Of a stretch of 45,559 nt of DNA, positions 25,591-34,159 are shown piece after piece; the first letter of the stretch is position 1, and every line of letters starts with the position of its first letter. The position numbers and the translations under genes were made by a program. This DNA is from Nitriliruptor sp040882055 (GTDB taxonomy: Bacteria > Actinomycetota > Nitriliruptoria > Nitriliruptorales > Nitriliruptoraceae). The stretch lies in NCBI GenBank assembly GCA_040882055.1, contig JBBECA010000010.1, positions 1 to 45,559 of the forward strand, written 5' to 3'. Below the pieces are notes generated by a model that worked only from the letters and a program-made list of their open reading frames with translations, ran no database searches and was not told the origin of the DNA.

Positions 25591-26946
25591 TTGAGAGCAG
25601 CCAGGACACGACGACACGGGACCCGGCGGGCCGTCGCGGCAACTGCGGCGCTCGCGCTGTTCGCGACCGCGTGCGGTGGCGACGACGGAGGCGAGGGTGG
25701 CGACGGCGGCGACGGTGGCGAGGCGTCGGGTGAGGTCAGCCTGTTGCACGGCATCACCGGCGAGGCCGAGCAGGCGGCGCTGCAGGCGGCCGTCGACGCC
25801 TTCGAGGAGGAGTCCGGCAACACCGTCAACGTCGAGGCGTCCCCCGACTTCGACACCACGATCGTGACGCGGACCACCGGTGGCAACGCCCCGGACGTCG
25901 CGCTCTACCCGCAGCCCGGTGTCCTGGAGCGTCTGGCATCGCAGGACGCCGTCGTCCCGCTCGAGGAGGCCGGCGTGGACATGGCCGGTCTCGAGGGTGA
26001 ACTCATCGAGGGCATGGTCGAGACCGGCACCTTCGACGACGAGGCGTACGGCGTCGTCGTCAAGCTGAACCTCAAATCGCTGCTGTGGTACTCCCCGACG
26101 GGCCTCGACGAGGTCGGCGCGGACGGAGCGCCGGAGACCTGGGACGACCTGATGTCGGTGAGCGAGGACTTCGCCTCCGAGCACTCCGGGGACGGTTCGC
26201 GTGCACCGTGGTGCATCGGGATGGAGAGCGGCGGTGACACCGGCTGGGTGGCCACCGACTGGATCGAGGACATCATGCTCCGTCTCCACGGGCCGGACGT
26301 CTACGACCAGTGGGTCGAGCACGAGATCGAGTTCGACTCCCCCGAGGTCCGTGAGGCGTTCGAGATGCTCGAGGAGATCTGGTTCGACGAGGATCAGGTC
26401 GTCGGCGGGACCACCGCGATCCTGCAGACCCCGTTCCTCCAGGGCAACGCGCCCATGTTCAACGACCCACCGGGGTGCCTCTTCCACCGCCAGGCTGGCT
26501 TCATCGCGGGTGAGTTCCCCGACGACGCCGAGCTCGGCACGGACTTCGACATGGCGTACTTCCCGCCCATCGACGAGTCGGTCGGCAACCCGGTCCTGTT
26601 CGCCGGCGACCTCGCGGCCATCCACACCGACAACCCGGTCGCTGCCGAGTTCGTCGAGTTCCTGGTCTCCGAAGCCGGGCAGACCGCGTGGATGGAGAAC
26701 GAGGGTGCTGGCGCGCTCGCGGTCCGTACCGAGTTCGACACCGGCGTGTACCCGACCGATGAGCTCGCCCGGCAGGGTGAGATCCTGAGCGGCGCCGACT
26801 TTGCCCGCTTCGATGCCTCGGACGTGATGCCCGGGGAGATCGGGACCGGCGCGTTCTGGACCGAGATCGTGACGTGGTTGAACGGCAACCAGGACCTCGA
26901 TGCCACGTTGCAGAACATCGACGCTGCGTGGCCGAGCGAGTCCTGA
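25591..26946 (+). CDS. Sugar ABC transporter substrate-binding lipoprotein
   Basis: 451 residues. A basic N-terminus, a hydrophobic stretch and the lipobox LFATAC give acylation at C28, followed by a Gly/Asp-rich tether. The rest is a cluster-1 sugar-binding fold (LLHGITGEAEQAALQAAVDA, then TTGGNAPDVALYPQPGVLE; a C-terminal hinge and a Trp-rich face). It should bind an oligosaccharide outside the membrane; the adjacent alpha-glucosidase suggests an alpha-glucoside. TTG 25591 is chosen because AGGAGG sits 6 nt before it and no ATG/GTG offers a complete signal peptide. Confidence 0.93.
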   Translation: MRAARTRRHGTRRAVAATAALALFATACGGDDGGEGGDGGDGGEASGEVSLLHGITGEAEQAALQAAVDAFEEESGNTVNVEASPDFDTTIVTRTTGGNAPDVALYPQPGVLERLASQDAVVPLEEAGVDMAGLEGELIEGMVETGTFDDEAYGVVVKLNLKSLLWYSPTGLDEVGADGAPETWDDLMSVSEDFASEHSGDGSRAPWCIGMESGGDTGWVATDWIEDIMLRLHGPDVYDQWVEHEIEFDSPEVREAFEMLEEIWFDEDQVVGGTTAILQTPFLQGNAPMFNDPPGCLFHRQAGFIAGEFPDDAELGTDFDMAYFPPIDESVGNPVLFAGDLAAIHTDNPVAAEFVEFLVSEAGQTAWMENEGAGALAVRTEFDTGVYPTDELARQGEILSGADFARFDASDVMPGEIGTGAFWTEIVTWLNGNQDLDATLQNIDAAWPSES

Positions 26947-26958
26947 CACGAGGCTGAC

Positions 26959-26986
26959 GTGGGGCGGTCGGGATCGGCCGCCCCAC
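26959..26986 (+). promoter_or_regulatory. Intercistronic hairpin between binding protein and permease genes
   Basis: Perfect 9-bp arms GTGGGGCGG and CCGCCCCAC around a 10-nt loop, placed after the binding-protein stop and just before the permease ribosome site. Such hairpins in sugar operons often stabilise the upstream message or stop part of transcription, so that the binding protein exceeds the permeases. Confidence 0.6.
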
Positions 26987-27005
26987 CGCGGGGAGGGGAA
27001 GCACG

Positions 27006-27980
27006 GTGAGCCAGCTGGTATCCGCGATCGCCGCGATCCTGTTCGGGGTCGGCGGGGTGCTCCTGCTCTTCTGGCTGTTGAACGCCGCTGTCGAGCGTCT
27101 CCCGGAACAGTGGGAGAGCCGGCTCAAACCGTGGGTGTTCATCGGGCCTGCGGTGCTCGTGGTCGGCGTCTTCCTGGTGTTCCCGGCCCTCGACACCATC
27201 CGTCGCAGCTTCCTCGGCCCGGCATCGCAGGAGTTCGTCGGGCTCGACAACTACGCGTACCTGGCGACCGACGAGACCGTCCGAGAGACGATCCTCAACA
27301 ACATCCTGTGGATGGTCATCGTGCCGGTCGTGTCGGTGGCCATCGGTCTGGCCGTGGCCGTGCTGGCGGACCGGCTCTCGGAACGGTGGGAGAAGGTCGC
27401 CAAGTCGATGATCTTCCTGCCGATGGCGATCAGCTTCGTCGGTGCGTCCACCATCTGGCTGTTCATGTACGCCTGGCGGACCCCGGGGACCAACCAGATC
27501 GGGTTGCTCAACGCGATCTGGACCGCGTTCGGCGGGCAGCCGGTCGCGTGGGTCCAGACCCAGGCGATCAACGACTTCGCGCTGATGATCATCATGGTCT
27601 GGTTGCAGGCCGGGTTCGCCATGGTGCTGCTGTCGGCCGCGATCAAGAACGTGCCGCACGACACGGTCGAGGCAGCGCGCATCGATGGGGCCACCGAGGT
27701 CCAGATCTTCTGGCGGGTGACCGTGCCGCAGATCCGCTCGACCATCGTGGTGGTAGGGACGACCATCCTCATCCTGGTGCTGAAGGTCTTCGACATCGTG
27801 TACGTGATGACGAACGGCAACTTCGGCACCGACGTCATCGCCAACCTGTTCATCCGCAACATGTTCAACTTCGGCCAGTTCGGACACGCGGCGGTGCTCG
27901 TGGTCTTCCTGATCGTCCTGACCATCCCGTTCATGGTCATCAACGTCCGACGGTTCCGCGAGCAGGAGGCGCAACGGTGA
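27006..27980 (+). CDS. Sugar ABC transporter permease (MalF-like)
   Basis: 324 residues, about seven or eight membrane helices with an extra N-terminal one (IAAILFGVGGVLLLFWLL). The cytoplasmic EAA loop, which docks on the ATPase, reads EAARIDGATEVQIFWRVTVP. GTG 27006 is preceded by GGGGAGGGG at about 7 nt. Its stop overlaps the next permease start (GTGA), as expected for subunits made in equal amounts. Confidence 0.94.
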   Translation: MSQLVSAIAAILFGVGGVLLLFWLLNAAVERLPEQWESRLKPWVFIGPAVLVVGVFLVFPALDTIRRSFLGPASQEFVGLDNYAYLATDETVRETILNNILWMVIVPVVSVAIGLAVAVLADRLSERWEKVAKSMIFLPMAISFVGASTIWLFMYAWRTPGTNQIGLLNAIWTAFGGQPVAWVQTQAINDFALMIIMVWLQAGFAMVLLSAAIKNVPHDTVEAARIDGATEVQIFWRVTVPQIRSTIVVVGTTILILVLKVFDIVYVMTNGNFGTDVIANLFIRNMFNFGQFGHAAVLVVFLIVLTIPFMVINVRRFREQEAQR

Positions 27981-28918
27981 GCCAGGTCCACCCCACACCC
28001 GCGGCGACCGACACCGACACCGACGCCGAGGACACCACCGCCGGCGTCACGGAGGGCGCCTCGAAGAGCGACCGCGAGGGCGGCAAGAGCCTGCTGCCCC
28101 GGATCGCCCTGCTGGCCATCGTGCTCATCTGGACGGTGCCGACGCTCGGTCTGCTGATCTCGTCGTTCCGCTCCGCCGACGCCGTGAACTCCACCGGCTG
28201 GTGGACGGTTTTCGCCAACCCCCTCGACTTCACCCAGTGGACGCTGGCCAACTACGACCAGGTGCTGTTCGGCTCGGGTATGGCCAACGCGTTCCTGAAC
28301 ACCATCGTGGTGGCTGTTCCGGCGACCGTCATCCCGATCGCGGCCGCGGCGTTCGCGGCGTACGCGTTCTCGTGGATGGAGTTCAAGGGTCGCGAGATCA
28401 TCTTCGTCATCTTCGTCGGCCTGCTCGTCGTCCCCCTGCAGGTGGCGTTCATCCCGTTGCTCCAGATCTACGGCAACTTCGGGTGGAACGGCACGTTCCT
28501 CGCGGTGTGGCTGGCACACGCCGGCTTCGGCATGCCGCTGGCGGTCTACCTGTTCCGCAACTACATCGGCTCGCTGCCGCGTGAGGTCATCGAGTCCGCC
28601 AAGGTCGACGGTGCGAGCCACTTCCAGGTCTTCTGGCGCCTCATCGTGCCGCTCTCGGTCCCGGTGCTCGCCGCCTACACCATCTTCCAGTTCCTGTGGG
28701 TCTGGAACGACCTGCTCGTCGCCCTCGTCTTCCTCGGTGGCCAGTCCGACGTCCAGGTCGTGACGCTGAACCTGTCGAACCTGATCGGGTCGCAGGGGCA
28801 GGCCTGGCACCTGCTGACGGCCGGCGCGTTCGTCACGATGGTCGTCCCGATGATCGTCTTCTTCACCCTCCAGCGCTACTTCGTCCGAGGTCTGACCGCC
28901 GGATCCGTCAAGGGCTAG
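27977..28918 (+). CDS. Sugar ABC transporter permease (MalG-like)
   Basis: 313 residues. A cytoplasmic Asp/Thr-rich N-terminus of about 35 residues is followed by six membrane helices. The EAA loop reads ESAKVDGASHFQVFWRLIVP. GTG 27977 overlaps the MalF-like stop by 4 nt and has AGGAGG 7 nt upstream. It completes the importer; the next gene starts only 8 nt after its stop. Confidence 0.94.
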   Translation: MSQVHPTPAATDTDTDAEDTTAGVTEGASKSDREGGKSLLPRIALLAIVLIWTVPTLGLLISSFRSADAVNSTGWWTVFANPLDFTQWTLANYDQVLFGSGMANAFLNTIVVAVPATVIPIAAAAFAAYAFSWMEFKGREIIFVIFVGLLVVPLQVAFIPLLQIYGNFGWNGTFLAVWLAHAGFGMPLAVYLFRNYIGSLPREVIESAKVDGASHFQVFWRLIVPLSVPVLAAYTIFQFLWVWNDLLVALVFLGGQSDVQVVTLNLSNLIGSQGQAWHLLTAGAFVTMVVPMIVFFTLQRYFVRGLTAGSVKG

Positions 28919-28926
28919 GACGCCAC

Positions 28927-30192
28927 TTGCGGTTCCAACTCACCGCCCGGACCGGGCACCCCGACTTCCTCGATCTGCCCTGGACGCAGCCGCTCGAGCG
29001 CTGGGAACACGACCGTCTCGTCGAGATGCCCATGGGCATCCACCGCCACGTGGTCCGCACCGTCCAGTACGACGACCGCCTCTACCACCTCAAGGAACTG
29101 CCGCGCCGCTACGCACAGCGCGAGTGGCGGTTCCTGCGCCACCTCAAGGACGAGGGCGTGCCCGTGGTCGACGTGGTCGGGGTCGTGACGCTGCGCGACA
29201 GCGAGGAGGGCGAACGGCTCGAGGCGGTGCTGATCACCGAGCACCTCGAGTACTCGGTGCCGTACCGCCTGCTGTTCCAGCGTCAGGCCCACCACGAGCT
29301 CCGTGAGCTCATGCTCGACGCCCTCGTCCACCTGCTGGTGCGGACCCACCTCAACGGCTTCCTGTGGCTCGACTGTTCGCTGTCCAACACCCTGTTCCGG
29401 CGCGACGCGGGGCGCCTGTCGGCGTACGTGGTCGACACCGAGACGGGAGAGCTCCACCGCGAGCTGTCCGATGGCCAGCGCGAGTACGACCTCGACACGG
29501 CGGTGGAGAAGTGCGGTGGCGAACTGTTCGATCTCCAGGCGGCCGGGATCCTCGGCCCGGAGCTCGATCCGTTCGAGATCGGTGACGAGCTCCGCGAGCG
29601 GTACCACTCGCTCTGGACCGAACTGACCCGTGAGGAGGTCTTCGCCGACGACGAGCGGTACCGCATGCACGAGCGCCTGCAGCGGATCAACGACCTCGGC
29701 TACGACGTGGACGAGATCGAGCTGGTGCAGGACGAACCGGGTGTCACCCGGATGGTGCTCAAGACCTCGGTGCTCGAGTCCGGGCGCTACCAGCGGTTGC
29801 TGCACCGGCTCACGGGGCTCGACGTGCAGGATCACCAGGCTCGCCGGCTGCTCAACGACGTCCACAGCTTCGGTGCCTGGCTCCAGCAGGCCGAGGGCCG
29901 GGAGCTCCCGGAAGCGATCATCGCCCACCGCTGGGTCGAAGCCTCGTTCGAGCCGGTCGTCGACCGGATCCCCGAGCACCTCCGCGGGAGACGCGAACCG
30001 GCCGAGCTCTTCCACGAGGTGCTCGAGCACTGGCACCACCTCTCGGAGGTCGAACGCCGCGACGTCGACCTGTGGACCTCCACCGACAGCTACGTCGAGC
30101 ACGTGCTGAGTCAGGAGCCGGACGAGCGTCGCGTCGCCCCCGCCGAGGGCGACGCCGAGGTGGCAGCGTGGTGGGCGGACCCCGAAGCGTGA
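28927..30192 (+). CDS. DUF4032 family protein
   Basis: 421 residues, soluble. The N-terminal half looks like a remote kinase fold (RLYHLKELPRRYAQREWRFL with a central Lys; LITEHLEYSVPYRLLF; then NGFLWLDCSLSNTLFRRDAG and AYVVDTETGE, resembling the HxDxxxxN and D-G motifs of lipopolysaccharide-kinase-like proteins). The C-terminal half matches DUF4032. Its function is not established. TTG 28927 is chosen because AGGA precedes it by 6 nt and it lies 8 nt after the permease stop, so it belongs to the sugar operon. A role in phosphorylating a sugar or a protein linked to uptake is inference only. Confidence 0.83.
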   Translation: MRFQLTARTGHPDFLDLPWTQPLERWEHDRLVEMPMGIHRHVVRTVQYDDRLYHLKELPRRYAQREWRFLRHLKDEGVPVVDVVGVVTLRDSEEGERLEAVLITEHLEYSVPYRLLFQRQAHHELRELMLDALVHLLVRTHLNGFLWLDCSLSNTLFRRDAGRLSAYVVDTETGELHRELSDGQREYDLDTAVEKCGGELFDLQAAGILGPELDPFEIGDELRERYHSLWTELTREEVFADDERYRMHERLQRINDLGYDVDEIELVQDEPGVTRMVLKTSVLESGRYQRLLHRLTGLDVQDHQARRLLNDVHSFGAWLQQAEGRELPEAIIAHRWVEASFEPVVDRIPEHLRGRREPAELFHEVLEHWHHLSEVERRDVDLWTSTDSYVEHVLSQEPDERRVAPAEGDAEVAAWWADPEA

Positions 30193-30241
30193 GCGACCGG
30201 CGACGGCGAGGCACGTTGGCGTGACCTCAGAGCTTTCGGGA

Positions 30242-31213
30242 TCAGTCCGGCAGTCCGCCGAGGAAGTCGCGGATCGCGGCGACCAGGGCGTCGGGGCACT
30301 CCTCCTGCGGGGTGTGCCCGCACCGCTCGAGCTCGACGTACCCGGCACCCGGGATGGCGGCAGCGGTACGCCGGCTCTGGCGTGGAGCGATGACGGGGTC
30401 GCGGTCGCCGGAGACCACCAGCGTCGGGACCGTGATGCGAGGTAGCAGCGACGACAGGTTCGGGGGCGGTTCGGCGGCGAACAGCTCCCAGAACCCGCGG
30501 TCCCACCCCTCCACCTGGAGCGGCCGGGCGTACGCGGCGACGTCGTCGTCGGTGGCACGGGTGGGGTCGGCCCACGACCCGCTGACGCGTTCGCGGGTGA
30601 TCTCGCCCGCGACCCGGCGCACCACCAGGGGCCCGAGCCGACGCAGCTGCGGCGACCGCATCACGGTACGGATGGACGTCGGCGGCCCCACGTCGCCGGT
30701 GATGGCGGGTGAGACCAGGATGAGGGCGCGCACCCGTTCCGGTGCGCGTGCGTAGGTCTCGAGTGCCGACGTCCCGCCGGCGGACGATCCGACGAGGACC
30801 GCCTGGTCGCTGCCGAGCTCGTCGAGCAGGTCGAGGGTGATGTCGACCGACGCGGCCCGGGTGTAGGGGTTGCGGCCGTCGACCCACGCCGACCGCGGCG
30901 GCCGCTCGGTCAGCCCGAACGCCGGCCGGTCGAACGCGGCGACCTGGTGGTCGGCCGCGAGGTCGCTCTGGACGTGCCGCCACGTGGTGACGTTGCCGTA
31001 GAAGTGGTGGAGCAGGACCACGGTCGGGTCCGTGGGGTCACCGGCGACCTTGTGGTGGACCTCGACGCCGCCGAGCCGGGCGAAACGGCTGTCGTCGTCG
31101 GCCAGCTGGCGCGCCGGGAGCGTGTCGGGTGCGGTGGTGTCGGGCACGAGCAGGGGACCTCCCACGATGAGCGCGGCGAAGCTGAGGACGAGGACGGTAC
31201 GGCGGCGAGGCAT
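30242..31213 (-). CDS. Secreted or membrane-tethered alpha/beta hydrolase
   Basis: 323 residues. The N-terminus (MPRRRTVLVLSFAALIVGGP) looks like a signal peptide or membrane anchor. The hydrolase core has LLHHFYGNVTTW as oxyanion region, the nucleophile elbow VGSSAGGTS (S144), VVSGDRDPVIAP for the acid and ERCGHTPQEECPD for the His. It probably acts outside the cytoplasm; substrate unknown. ATG 31213 or the adjacent GTG 31216 could be used; neither has a clear ribosome site. It converges with the DUF4032 gene and diverges from metG. Confidence 0.85.
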   Translation of the reverse strand: MPRRRTVLVLSFAALIVGGPLLVPDTTAPDTLPARQLADDDSRFARLGGVEVHHKVAGDPTDPTVVLLHHFYGNVTTWRHVQSDLAADHQVAAFDRPAFGLTERPPRSAWVDGRNPYTRAASVDITLDLLDELGSDQAVLVGSSAGGTSALETYARAPERVRALILVSPAITGDVGPPTSIRTVMRSPQLRRLGPLVVRRVAGEITRERVSGSWADPTRATDDDVAAYARPLQVEGWDRGFWELFAAEPPPNLSSLLPRITVPTLVVSGDRDPVIAPRQSRRTAAAIPGAGYVELERCGHTPQEECPDALVAAIRDFLGGLPD

Positions 31214-31343
31214 CACCGGTGCGTTCGGAGCCGTCCGGGTGGTGGCTGGTGTCGTGCGCTCAGCTCGCGCAGCCGGCGTCGCGCCGCGTGTGGGCGAACC
31301 CTCGACGGTCCCGGCGGCGACCGATGGTCGCGGGCTCGACCGT

Positions 31344-31349
31344 TAGGCT
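31344..31349 (+). promoter_or_regulatory. Leaderless-type -10 box (TAGGCT) of metG
   Basis: TAGGCT is followed by 6 nt and ATG 31356, with no Shine-Dalgarno, so transcription probably starts at or next to the A of the start codon. Confidence 0.55.
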
Positions 31350-31355
31350 CAGGCC

Positions 31356-33059
31356 ATGAGCGCAGAACCCCCCACCCCCCCTCCTGGCAGCGCCGCGACC
31401 GACGGGGACCGCCACGTCCTGGTCGCGGTCGCGTGGCCGTACGCCAACGGCTCGCTGCACCTCGGGCACCTCGCCGGCGCGTACCTGCCGGCGGACATCT
31501 TCGCCCGGTACCACCGCATCGCCGGCTCCCGGGTGCTGATGGTGTCGGGCTCCGATGCCCACGGGACCCCCATCACGGTCCGTGCGGACAACGAGGGGGT
31601 CACCCCGCGGGAGATCGTCGAGCGCTACCACCCCGAGTTCGTGCGGTACTGGGAGGAGCTCGGCATCTCGTTCGACCGGTTCACCTCGACGATGACCGAG
31701 AACCACCACGACGTCACGCGCGAGATGTTCCAGGCCCTGCGGGACAACGGTTACCTCGAGATCCGTACCACCGAGCAGTTCTACGACCCCGAGGTGGAGC
31801 GGTTCCTGCCGGACCGCTACGTCGAGGGGACCTGTCCGAACTGCGGCGCGACCGACGCCCGTGGCGACCAGTGCGACACCTGCGGCAAGACCCTCGACCC
31901 GGGTGACCTGCTCGATCCGCGGTCCAAGCTCTCGTCGGCGACGCCCGAGCCGCGTCCGACCGATCACTGGTTCATCCTGCTGTCCAAGCTCGAGTCGCAG
32001 GTCGCGGACTGGCTCGCGACGCGCGAGGGCTGGCGCAACCACGTCATCAACTGGGCGCAGGGGTTCGTGCGCGGCGGTCTCCACGATCGGGCCATCACCC
32101 GCGACCTCGCCTGGGGGGTGGAGCTGCCGGAGGACGCGGGGCTCGACAACCCGCAGGACAAGCGCATCTACGTCTGGTTCGACGCGGTCATCGGCTACCT
32201 GTCGGCGTCCAAGGAGTGGGCGCAGCAGCAGGGGACGCCGGACGCCTGGAAGGCGTGGTGGGAGGAGCCGTCGGCGGAGAGCTACTACTTCATCGGCAAG
32301 GACAACATCCCCTTCCACGCCGTCTACTGGCCGGCGCAGCTGCTCGGCGCCGGCGAGCTCAACCTGCCGACGAACGTGCCCGGCAACCAGTACGTGACCT
32401 TCAAGGGTGAGAAGGCCTCGAAGTCGAAGGGGGTCGGCGGCTCGCTGCTCGACGAGCTGGAGCGCTACCAGCCCGACGCGCTCCGCTACGCGATGGCAAC
32501 CAACCTGCCCGAGTACAACGACGTCGACCTGACCGGCGACGAGATCGTCCGCCGCATCAACGACGAGCTCGTGGCCACCTGGGGCAACCTCGTCAACCGG
32601 GTGCTCGCGATGACCGGCAAGCAGTTCGATGGCGTGGTGCCCGAGCCCGTGGACCCCGACGAACGCGATCTCGGGCTGCTGGCCGAGGTCGACGATCACC
32701 TCGCCGCGGCCGAGGGGTTGCTCGAGCGGGTGGAGCTACGGGCAGCGCTCAAGGAGGCGATGGCCGGCGCTCAGGCCGCCAACGCCTACCTCAACGCGCT
32801 CGAACCGTGGAAGACGGCCAAGTCCGACCGCGACCGCACGGCGACCACGCTGTGGACCGCGCTCCAGGCGATCGCCGGACTGAACGTCGCGTTCGCACCC
32901 TACGTGCCGTTCGGCGCCGCCGAGCTCGACCGCTGGCTCGGTGGGGACGGGGATCACCGTGGCCGCGGGTGGGTGCGCCCCGAGGTGGAAGCTGGCGTGA
33001 AGCTCGGTGCCCCGAGCCCGCTGTTCCGCAAGGTCGAGCCAGCTCCCGACGAGGGCTGA
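31356..33059 (+). CDS. metG: Methionyl-tRNA synthetase
   Basis: 567 residues. The class I HIGH motif reads HLGH (in NGSLHLGHLAGAY), the zinc knuckle has two CxxC pairs (CPNC and CDTC), and the KMSKS loop reads KASKSKG. The anticodon-binding helical domain follows (YNDVDLTGDEIVRRINDEL, WGNLVNRVLA). The C-terminal tRNA-binding EMAP-like domain is absent, as in shorter actinobacterial forms. The N-terminus has a Pro-rich extension of about 18 residues. It loads methionine on initiator and elongator tRNA. Confidence 0.96.
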   Translation: MSAEPPTPPPGSAATDGDRHVLVAVAWPYANGSLHLGHLAGAYLPADIFARYHRIAGSRVLMVSGSDAHGTPITVRADNEGVTPREIVERYHPEFVRYWEELGISFDRFTSTMTENHHDVTREMFQALRDNGYLEIRTTEQFYDPEVERFLPDRYVEGTCPNCGATDARGDQCDTCGKTLDPGDLLDPRSKLSSATPEPRPTDHWFILLSKLESQVADWLATREGWRNHVINWAQGFVRGGLHDRAITRDLAWGVELPEDAGLDNPQDKRIYVWFDAVIGYLSASKEWAQQQGTPDAWKAWWEEPSAESYYFIGKDNIPFHAVYWPAQLLGAGELNLPTNVPGNQYVTFKGEKASKSKGVGGSLLDELERYQPDALRYAMATNLPEYNDVDLTGDEIVRRINDELVATWGNLVNRVLAMTGKQFDGVVPEPVDPDERDLGLLAEVDDHLAAAEGLLERVELRAALKEAMAGAQAANAYLNALEPWKTAKSDRDRTATTLWTALQAIAGLNVAFAPYVPFGAAELDRWLGGDGDHRGRGWVRPEVEAGVKLGAPSPLFRKVEPAPDEG

Positions 33060-33204
33060 CCCGCACTCGCCTGTCCGAGGGGACGTGGCCGGACGTGCCC
33101 GTTCGGAGGGGACCACGCCGCGCTGTCGTGCACAGGTCGCACGCGACCCCGTCGACCGGCCGGGGAGCGCAGGCGCTCGATGGGCCACCGTCTCCTGATG
33201 GCGA

Positions 33205-33223
33205 GGTCGCCAAGCAGGCGACC
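33205..33223 (+). terminator. Hairpin downstream of metG
   Basis: GGTCGCC - AAGCA - GGCGACC, perfect 7-bp arms, 146 nt after the metG stop and 40 nt before the next start. It could end metG readthrough or act in the leader of the next gene. I see no gene in 33060-33263. Confidence 0.4.
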
Positions 33224-33263
33224 GGGCGTCGCACGCCGCCCGGGTACCGACAGGGAGCGCCCC

Positions 33264-33905
33264 GTGGAGCTCACCACCCTCGAGATCGTCGCGCTCGCCG
33301 TGGCGCTGGGCGTCGTGATCGCTGCCGTCGTGAGCCTCGTGCGGTGGGAGCGTCGACGGACGCGGACGCGCCTGCGCCGTCGCGAGGACAGGCACGCGAG
33401 TCCGGTCGACCAGGGAGCCGCGCAGGCGCGGCGTGCCGAGCGACGTTCCGCGGAGCGTGAGGCGCGACGCGCCGAGCTGGCCATCCGGAGCCTGGGCCCC
33501 GGTGAACGGTCGGCGTACCGCGGGCGCTTCGCGGCGATCGAGGCCAGCTTCGTCGACGGTCCGGAGGGTGCGGTCCGATGTGCTGACGTCCTCCTCGACG
33601 CCGTCGCCGAGGCCCGGGGCTACCCCGAGGTGCCGGCCGAACGACGGCTCGAGGATCTCGCGCTCGATCACGCTGCAGCCGTCGAGCGTTACCTCACCAC
33701 TCGCCCCCGTGTCCGCCCCGAGGGCGGCTCGGACGCGACCGAGCAGTACCGCCAGGCGTTGCTCGGGAGCCGGACGTTGTTCGAGGCGCTGGTGGGCCGC
33801 GACGAGGAGGCCGAGGCGGCGCCGCTCCGCTTCGGCGAGATCATCGGTGAGGGACGGCCCGCGACCCGCCGCCGTCGCCGCGACCCGGTGCACACCCGGC
33901 GCTGA
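33264..33905 (+). CDS. Membrane-anchored hypothetical protein
   Basis: 213 residues. One N-terminal membrane helix (LEIVALAVALGVVIAAVVSLV) is followed by an Arg/Ala/Glu-rich coiled segment (about 28-75), then a helical domain (GPGERSAYRGRFAAIEASFV, EGAVRCADVLLDAVAEARGY). That last part resembles a C-terminal domain on various actinobacterial membrane proteins, with no known role. GTG 33264 has AGGGAG 6 nt upstream. The C-terminus is basic. Confidence 0.72.
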   Translation: MELTTLEIVALAVALGVVIAAVVSLVRWERRRTRTRLRRREDRHASPVDQGAAQARRAERRSAEREARRAELAIRSLGPGERSAYRGRFAAIEASFVDGPEGAVRCADVLLDAVAEARGYPEVPAERRLEDLALDHAAAVERYLTTRPRVRPEGGSDATEQYRQALLGSRTLFEALVGRDEEAEAAPLRFGEIIGEGRPATRRRRRDPVHTRR

Positions 33906-33910
33906 GGCTG

Positions 33911-33939
33911 GCTCGCCCGCCGGGCGGCCGGCCGCGAGC
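33911..33939 (+). terminator. Possible terminator hairpin between the membrane protein gene and tRNA-Arg
   Basis: GCTCGC and GCGAGC arms enclose a GC-only interior (including CGCCCG/CGGGCG pairing alternatives), 6 nt after the upstream stop. No U-tract is present. Confidence 0.3.
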
Positions 33940-33965
33940 GCGTGCGGACGCTGGCCGTGGTCTCG

Positions 33966-34038
33966 CGCCCTCGGCAGGATTCGAACCTGCGACCTACCGC
34001 TTAGGAGGCGGTTGCTCTATCCCCTGAGCTACGAGGGC
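33966..34038 (-). tRNA. tRNA-Arg (anticodon CCU)
   Basis: On the minus strand the acceptor arms GCCCTCG and CGAGGGC pair perfectly. A D-arm with AGCTCAGGGGATAGAGC, an anticodon stem ACCGC/GCGGT around loop CTCCTAA, and a T-arm with GGTTCGAATCC complete the cloverleaf. The anticodon is CCT, reading AGG, a rare codon in such a GC-rich genome. CCA is not encoded. It marks the edge between housekeeping genes and the defence island, its 5' end facing the island. Confidence 0.95.
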
Positions 34039-34123
34039 GGGACTTACGCGCGAACCTCCGCGGAGACTTCCGCGCTTCGTAAGCGGTGAGTGAGGGTAGT
34101 GGCGGCCAACCTGAGGTCGGTAA

Positions 34124-34153
34124 GCAAAGAAAGACTTTGCTATTTGCTAACAT
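34124..34153 (+). promoter_or_regulatory. AT-rich promoter/operator of the winged-helix gene
   Basis: An inverted repeat GCAAAG - AAAGA - CTTTGC (34124-34140) runs into a 7-bp direct repeat TTTGCTA (34136-34142 and 34143-34149). The second copy overlaps the -10 TAACAT (34148-34153), which lies 6 nt before ATG 34160, so the mRNA should be leaderless. The layout fits autorepression. It is strikingly AT-rich against the background. Confidence 0.55.
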
Positions 34154-34159
34154 TGCGGC

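Noticed and set aside
33966..34038. Phage-type attachment site at tRNA-Arg
   Set aside because: The island lies on the 5' side, and I see no integrase and no second copy of the tRNA 3' end.
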